Source: Pseudomonadaceae bacterium
GTDB taxonomy: Bacteria; Pseudomonadota; Gammaproteobacteria; Pseudomonadales; Azotimanducaceae
Length of the DNA stretch: 64,000 nucleotides
Assembly (NCBI GenBank): GCA_024743435.1
Contig: JANSWO010000005.1
Location: 62,001-126,000 of the forward strand
Direction of reading: 5' to 3'
Below the pieces are notes generated by a model. The model ran no database searches. It saw only the letters and a list, made by a program, of their open reading frames with translations, and was not told the DNA's origin. A program made the position numbers and the translations under genes. Below, piece after piece: positions 60,512-64,000 of the stretch; positions within the stretch are counted from its first letter, which is position 1, and each line of letters begins with the position of its first letter.

Positions 60512-61888
60512 ATGCCGAAACTTGATCTGACCTCACCATCTGACCCATCGCTGGCGCCGGGCGAGGCGCGCTGTCCGGGCCCGTCCATGCAGGACATCCT
60601 CGCAACCGACGCCACGCCCACGCCTGACGCTCTGAAGACGCAGGCCTACGAGTTCCTCGGCGATACCGACATTCCCTACACCCGCTTTACCGACAAAGAC
60701 TTCTTCGACGCCGAGATCGATAAGGTCTGGGGCAAGACCTGGCAGTGGGCGTGCCGCGAGGAACACATTCCGAACAAAGGCGACTACTACGTCTACGACG
60801 TTGGCCCGTATTCGGCCATGGTAGTGCGGACCACCGAAGGCGAGATCAAGTCCTACGTCAACGCCTGCCCGCACCGGGCGATGATGTTCGCTGACCCGGG
60901 CTCCAGCGGCAAAGGCAAACAGTTCATCCGTTGCCCCTACCACGGCATGAGCTGGCATCTTGATGGCTCGCTCAGAGAGATCCCGTGCCGCTGGGATTTC
61001 CCGCACGTCAACGAAGACAATTTTGGCTTAACCGAGATTCCTACCGACACCTGGGGCGGTTTCGTGTTCGTGAATTTCGATGCGGATGCGCAGCCGCTGG
61101 CCGACTATCTCGAGGTGCTACCGGAGCACTATCGGGAGCTGGGCGGTCTTGAGAATCGCTATGTTGCGCTGCATACCCAAAAGCTGTTGCCGGCAAACTG
61201 GAAAACGGTGATAGAAGCCTTTTTAGAGGCTTATCACGTGCTGGCAACACACCCGGAGGGCGTCCCAACTGCTGGTGATGCCAACGCTCAGTACGATGTG
61301 TTTGGCAAACACGTGAACCGCTTCATGCATTTGACCGGCTATCCAAGCCCGCACTACCCGCGCGAGATGAGCCAGGAAGACCTGTTCGAGCGCCTCGGTC
61401 GCAATCGCGAGGATCTGCCCGAGGGTGCCAGTGCCAGGGCCGAACACGCGCGCCTCGTGCGCGAAGAATGCGGCAAAGAGTGGCAAGCGGATTTGTCAGG
61501 TTACTCAGACAGCCAAACCCTCGATTCCATTGAGTACTACCTGTTCCCGAATGCCTGTTTCTTTCCCGGCCTGCGAATTCGCCTGATATACCGCTTCCGC
61601 CCCGTCGATGTGGATCACACCATTCACGAAATCCTGCTGTTGCAGCCAGTACCCGAAGACGGAGATAGGCCCGCACCGGCTGAGCCGCACATACTGGGCA
61701 TCGACGACTCCTACACACAAGTGCCCGGCTTCGAACTCGCCATGGTGCTCGATCAGGACACCGAGAACTTCAAGCGCCAGAGCCTTGGCATCAAGGCGTC
61801 TGCGAAAGCTGGCCAGACCCTGGGAAACTATCAGGAAGTGCGAATCCGGCATATGCACCAGACGCTGGATGAGTATCTGGCGCGGTAG
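60512..61888 (+). CDS. Rieske-type ring-hydroxylating oxygenase alpha subunit
   Basis: This is a 458-residue catalytic subunit. The Rieske site is Cys119-x-His121 (NACPHRAMMF) and Cys141-x2-His144 (IRCPYHGMSWHLDG). The mononuclear-iron region is VIEAFLEAYHVLATHPEG with His242 and His247. The C-terminus has VLDQDTENFKRQSLGIKAS and the closing helix RHMHQTLDEYLAR. It adds oxygen to an aromatic or carnitine/steroid-like substrate using a separate reductase not found here. Last gene of the cluster; the palindrome-rich gap follows. Confidence 0.95.
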   Translation: MPKLDLTSPSDPSLAPGEARCPGPSMQDILATDATPTPDALKTQAYEFLGDTDIPYTRFTDKDFFDAEIDKVWGKTWQWACREEHIPNKGDYYVYDVGPYSAMVVRTTEGEIKSYVNACPHRAMMFADPGSSGKGKQFIRCPYHGMSWHLDGSLREIPCRWDFPHVNEDNFGLTEIPTDTWGGFVFVNFDADAQPLADYLEVLPEHYRELGGLENRYVALHTQKLLPANWKTVIEAFLEAYHVLATHPEGVPTAGDANAQYDVFGKHVNRFMHLTGYPSPHYPREMSQEDLFERLGRNREDLPEGASARAEHARLVREECGKEWQADLSGYSDSQTLDSIEYYLFPNACFFPGLRIRLIYRFRPVDVDHTIHEILLLQPVPEDGDRPAPAEPHILGIDDSYTQVPGFELAMVLDQDTENFKRQSLGIKASAKAGQTLGNYQEVRIRHMHQTLDEYLAR

Positions 61889-61905
61889 CTTGAGGCCAGC
61901 GGATC

Positions 61906-62003
61906 GTCATCGCGAGGCGTTTCGAAGAAAAGCCGTGGCGATCTCCACACCTTACGAGATCACCGCGTCGTCAGATGCTGCGCATCTGGCTCCTCGTGAT
62001 GAC
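61906..62003. repeat. Dispersed 98-bp inverted-repeat element
   Basis: The ends GTCATCGCGAGG and CCTCGTGATGAC are complementary except for one base. The internal parts (GTGGCGATCTCC...GAGATCACCGC) are also inverted to each other. It is related to the array elements at 41448-41950 (shared GTCATC-CGAGG, GTGG-GATCTCC, CTCCTCG). It lies 18 bp after the Rieske oxygenase stop codon. Confidence 0.75.
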
Positions 62004-62050
62004 AAAGATCAGGAAGGCTATGCCGAAAAAAGGGGTAGCAATTCAGCGAA

Positions 62051-62138
62051 CACCCGCAGGGATGCGGGTGCCACACAGCTGATCTCAGCTATCGTGGGCA
62101 CATGGAGGTGCCCACCCGCCGGCGGATGACTCCGCCGG
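62051..62138. repeat. Cluster of four successive perfect palindromes
   Basis: CACCCGCA-GGGA-TGCGGGTG (62051-62070), AGCTGA-TC-TCAGCT (62077-62090), GTGGGCAC-ATGGAG-GTGCCCAC (62094-62115) and CCGGCGGA-TGAC-TCCGCCGG (62119-62138) follow one another with gaps of only 3-6 bp. All arms are perfect. A weaker fifth (GCGGGTA...TACCCGC) follows. No coding frame or T-run is associated. Confidence 0.85.
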
Positions 62139-62342
62139 TCGTAAGAGAGCGCAAGCACTAGGACGTGCGCAGCGCGGGTAAAGAGTCCGCCGCCAATACC
62201 CGCAGTCGCTTTTCTATCTCACGACCCCAACCCCGGCACCCGGTTAGCGACGACATCCATCAGCCGCACGCCCTCTCGAGCATTTTTTCAATCGCTTCGC
62301 GCTTGGGAAAACGCACTGCCGCTGTTCCGAGATTCTAAGCCC
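62139..62342. other. Intergenic stretch without recognised gene
   Basis: This is the middle of the 582-bp gap between the Rieske gene and the TonB receptor. Apart from the weak GCGGGTA/TACCCGC inverted pair, I see no gene, RNA or regulatory motif in it. Confidence 0.5.
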
Positions 62343-62395
62343 GTCGATTTTTGCATAGTCCGAGTGCGCTGCACTCGGCCTATGCAAAAGTCGAC
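62343..62395. repeat. 53-bp near-perfect hairpin (25-bp arms)
   Basis: The left arm begins GTCGATTTTTGCATAG and continues TCCGAGTGC. After a 3-nt loop the right arm runs GCACTCGG and ends CTATGCAAAAGTCGAC. Only 2 of 25 pairs mismatch. It lies 76 bp beyond the TonB receptor stop codon and just beyond its terminator. It looks like a REP-type palindromic element. Confidence 0.85.
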
Positions 62396-62398
62396 GTT

Positions 62399-62429
62399 AA
62401 AAAAAAGGGCCGGCATAGCCGACCCTTTT
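62399..62429 (-). terminator. Rho-independent terminator of the TonB receptor
   Basis: On the minus strand AAAAGGGTCGGC-TAT-GCCGGCCCTTTT forms a 12-bp stem with one mismatch and is followed by a T-run (the A-run at 62399-62406 on the plus strand). It is 42 nt after the receptor stop codon. Confidence 0.85.
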
Positions 62430-62470
62430 GATCCAACCCGCCGCATGGCAGCGGGTGTTCAGCTGACTAA

Positions 62471-64000
62471 TTACAGCCGGTACGTCGCGGTGAAGATCAC
62501 CTGACGCGGACGGACAATACCACCGAAGAGGTCACGACCATCGGTACCGCCTGGCTTATCAGCCTGGCCACCCTGGTAGTACTCGTTAGACAGGTTTCGG
62601 CCAACAACCGAGAAGTCCCACATACCGTCAGTGGTGCTCAGAGCCAGTCGAGCGTTGTAACGCCAGAAGCTGTCCTGAATCGCCAACGGATTGTTGTTGG
62701 TGTTGGTCTGATACTCATCTGAGTAGATAGCCTCTGCTGCGAGCGACAACGCCCACGCATCATTGAGTGCGCGGTAGTAGTCAAAGCCGAGAGAGCCCTG
62801 AATTTCAGGAGCACGCGTCAGCGGCTCACCGCTGAGATCGCGCGTACCCGTAACCGGATCACACTGAGGATCAACGGTTGGGCTACAGGCTGCGCCTGGG
62901 AAGTCATCGTACTCGCCTTCGTTGAAGCCAACTTGGCCACGCAGGGTGAGCCCATCGGTTGCAGCGTAGATGGTTTCGATTTCAAGGCCTGTGGTCGTCG
63001 CGGTCGCCGCGTTGTCTACCGAGAACGACGTGGTTGCAGAGTCAAAGACACTGATCTGGATATCGTTGAACTCATAGCGATAGGCCGTGGCGTTCAGACG
63101 AAGCCGACCATCAGCCAACGTGCTCTTGATACCGAGTTCAAAGCCTTCCGCATCTTCCGGTTGGAACACCAGCGAATCACCGGTCGAAGATGAACTGAGC
63201 ACAGTGTTGGTGGAGAAACCACCAGACTTGTAACCCGTCTTGTATGCACCCCAGATAGTCATGTCGTCATTCGGACGCCAGGTCAGCGTTACCTCAGGAG
63301 ACACTTCCGTGTCGTCGAAGTCGCTAGAAAGCACAACGCCTTCGGGAGACAGAATGTTCAGGACCGGGCCGAAGACGAAGTGAACGTAAGTGTTCGACTG
63401 CGCGGCTTCTTTCTGGTCGTCCGTGTAGCGTGCTCCAGCGGTGAGTTCCCACTGCTCGTTGATGTTCCAGATCGCCTGGCCATAGACCGAGTAGGAATCG
63501 CTGTCTACGGTAGACACGCCTTCCCAGGTGTTGCTGAAACCCGTGATCGGATCAAAGCCCAGGGCGGCGATTTTGCCGGCGTTGTCGGAGTTACGCTCGA
63601 AAGTCTCGTAGAACGCACCGACCATATAGTTCACAGGAGAATCAAACTGGGTGAGCAGCCGCACTTCCTGCGAAAGCTGCTTCTGGTCTTCCCACTGAGC
63701 GCCGAGAAGATTGTTGTAGACCGTGCCGTCGAAGTTATCGAAACGGAAATAGTCGTAGTCCATGAAGCCAGTAACCGAGGTAAGGGTACCCCAGTCGAGG
63801 TCGTACTCGATGTTCAGGGTAGCCAGCTTGCTGTCGAATTCACCGACCGGGTCACCGTTGCCGATGTCGCGGCTGTAGGCAGCTGCGAGTTCTCGCGGCA
63901 GCGAACCGTTTGACGCGTTGCCATCTAGCTTGCAATCGCCGAACGGATCAAAAAGGCCGTTGCTCACAGGGAGCGCGCCGGAACAGTTGTTGTTCTCGTT
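62471..64000 (-). CDS. TonB-dependent outer-membrane receptor, C-terminal part (5' end outside window)
   Basis: The frame runs unbroken from the right edge (codon at 64000) to the stop at 62471, giving at least 509 residues of receptor barrel. LNIEYDLDWGTLTSVTGFMD, QLSQEVRLLTQFDSPVNYMV, GARYTDDQKEAAQ, SPEVTLTWRPNDDMTIWGAY and GYKSGGFSTN are typical of the IroN/FepA-like receptors common in oxygenase-rich marine bacteria. The C-terminus IFTATYRL has an aromatic-rich last strand. The plug and signal are off-window. It may import the substrate of the P450/Rieske genes (inference from position). Confidence 0.88.
   Translation of the reverse strand, partial: NENNNCSGALPVSNGLFDPFGDCKLDGNASNGSLPRELAAAYSRDIGNGDPVGEFDSKLATLNIEYDLDWGTLTSVTGFMDYDYFRFDNFDGTVYNNLLGAQWEDQKQLSQEVRLLTQFDSPVNYMVGAFYETFERNSDNAGKIAALGFDPITGFSNTWEGVSTVDSDSYSVYGQAIWNINEQWELTAGARYTDDQKEAAQSNTYVHFVFGPVLNILSPEGVVLSSDFDDTEVSPEVTLTWRPNDDMTIWGAYKTGYKSGGFSTNTVLSSSSTGDSLVFQPEDAEGFELGIKSTLADGRLRLNATAYRYEFNDIQISVFDSATTSFSVDNAATATTTGLEIETIYAATDGLTLRGQVGFNEGEYDDFPGAACSPTVDPQCDPVTGTRDLSGEPLTRAPEIQGSLGFDYYRALNDAWALSLAAEAIYSDEYQTNTNNNPLAIQDSFWRYNARLALSTTDGMWDFSVVGRNLSNEYYQGGQADKPGGTDGRDLFGGIVRPRQVIFTATYRL

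Overview
The window looks like a chromosomal segment of a free-living aerobic marine-type gammaproteobacterium. The pointers are a divergent ppsA/ppsR pair, three large TonB-dependent receptors, OmpW, Fe-superoxide dismutase, an iron-sulfur photolyase, several acyl-CoA dehydrogenase and oxygenase genes, and moderately high G+C by eye. No rRNA, tRNA, CRISPR array, insertion sequence or prophage was recognised. The organism assignment is inference from gene content.

Region 1 (0.5-21.8 kb) is a hexuronate-utilisation island. A hexuronide-type (GPH) symporter and a BtuB-like TonB receptor lie beside uxuA-uxaC-uxuB (mannonate dehydratase, uronate isomerase, fructuronate reductase). Opposite runs a long tightly packed minus-strand series: sulfatase, kdgK, eda, a second TonB receptor, an exported TIM-barrel isomerase-like lipoprotein, a PVC-type cytochrome c/propeller protein, two Gfo/Idh/MocA oxidoreductases, an NRAMP-fold transporter without the metal-site motifs, and a FadR-type GntR regulator. 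Together they can take glucuronate/fructuronate to 2-keto-3-deoxygluconate and then to pyruvate and glyceraldehyde-3-phosphate. The same 11-bp core TGGTCAGGCCA lies 35-38 bp before uxuA and before the second TonB receptor, so a common GntR-type operator is proposed. No polysaccharide lyase or glycoside hydrolase is visible, which makes the oxidoreductase/TIM-barrel/cytochrome set the most interesting part of the window.

Region 2 (21.8-33.6 kb) holds two acyl-CoA dehydrogenases and an enoyl-CoA hydratase, a small exported protein ending in a terminator, an RNase J-like nuclease, a HupE/UreJ - peptidyl-prolyl isomerase - DUF3604 set, and ppsA. Region 3 (33.8-40.9 kb) starts with ppsR and continues with a phosphatase fused to a kinase-like domain, a DUF4956-like membrane protein, a propeller lipoprotein, an alpha/beta-hydrolase-fold protein lacking its nucleophile, a CotH-like atypical kinase and a membrane protein: a possible envelope phosphorylation module of unknown role.

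Region 4 (40.9-56.4 kb) is mixed: flavin split-barrel and luciferase-like oxidoreductases around a 700-bp repeat block, an EF-hand protein followed by a two-component system, a quinone-oxidoreductase-like enzyme, an SDR, photolyase, aquaporin, PanD, OmpW, SodB, exonuclease III and a KefB/KefC-type antiporter. Region 5 (56.6-64 kb) is an oxidative catabolic cluster (split-barrel protein, MFS transporter, SnoaL-like protein, cytochrome P450, Rieske oxygenase), then a palindrome-rich intergenic region and a third TonB receptor cut by the window edge. The window also begins inside another Rieske oxygenase gene.
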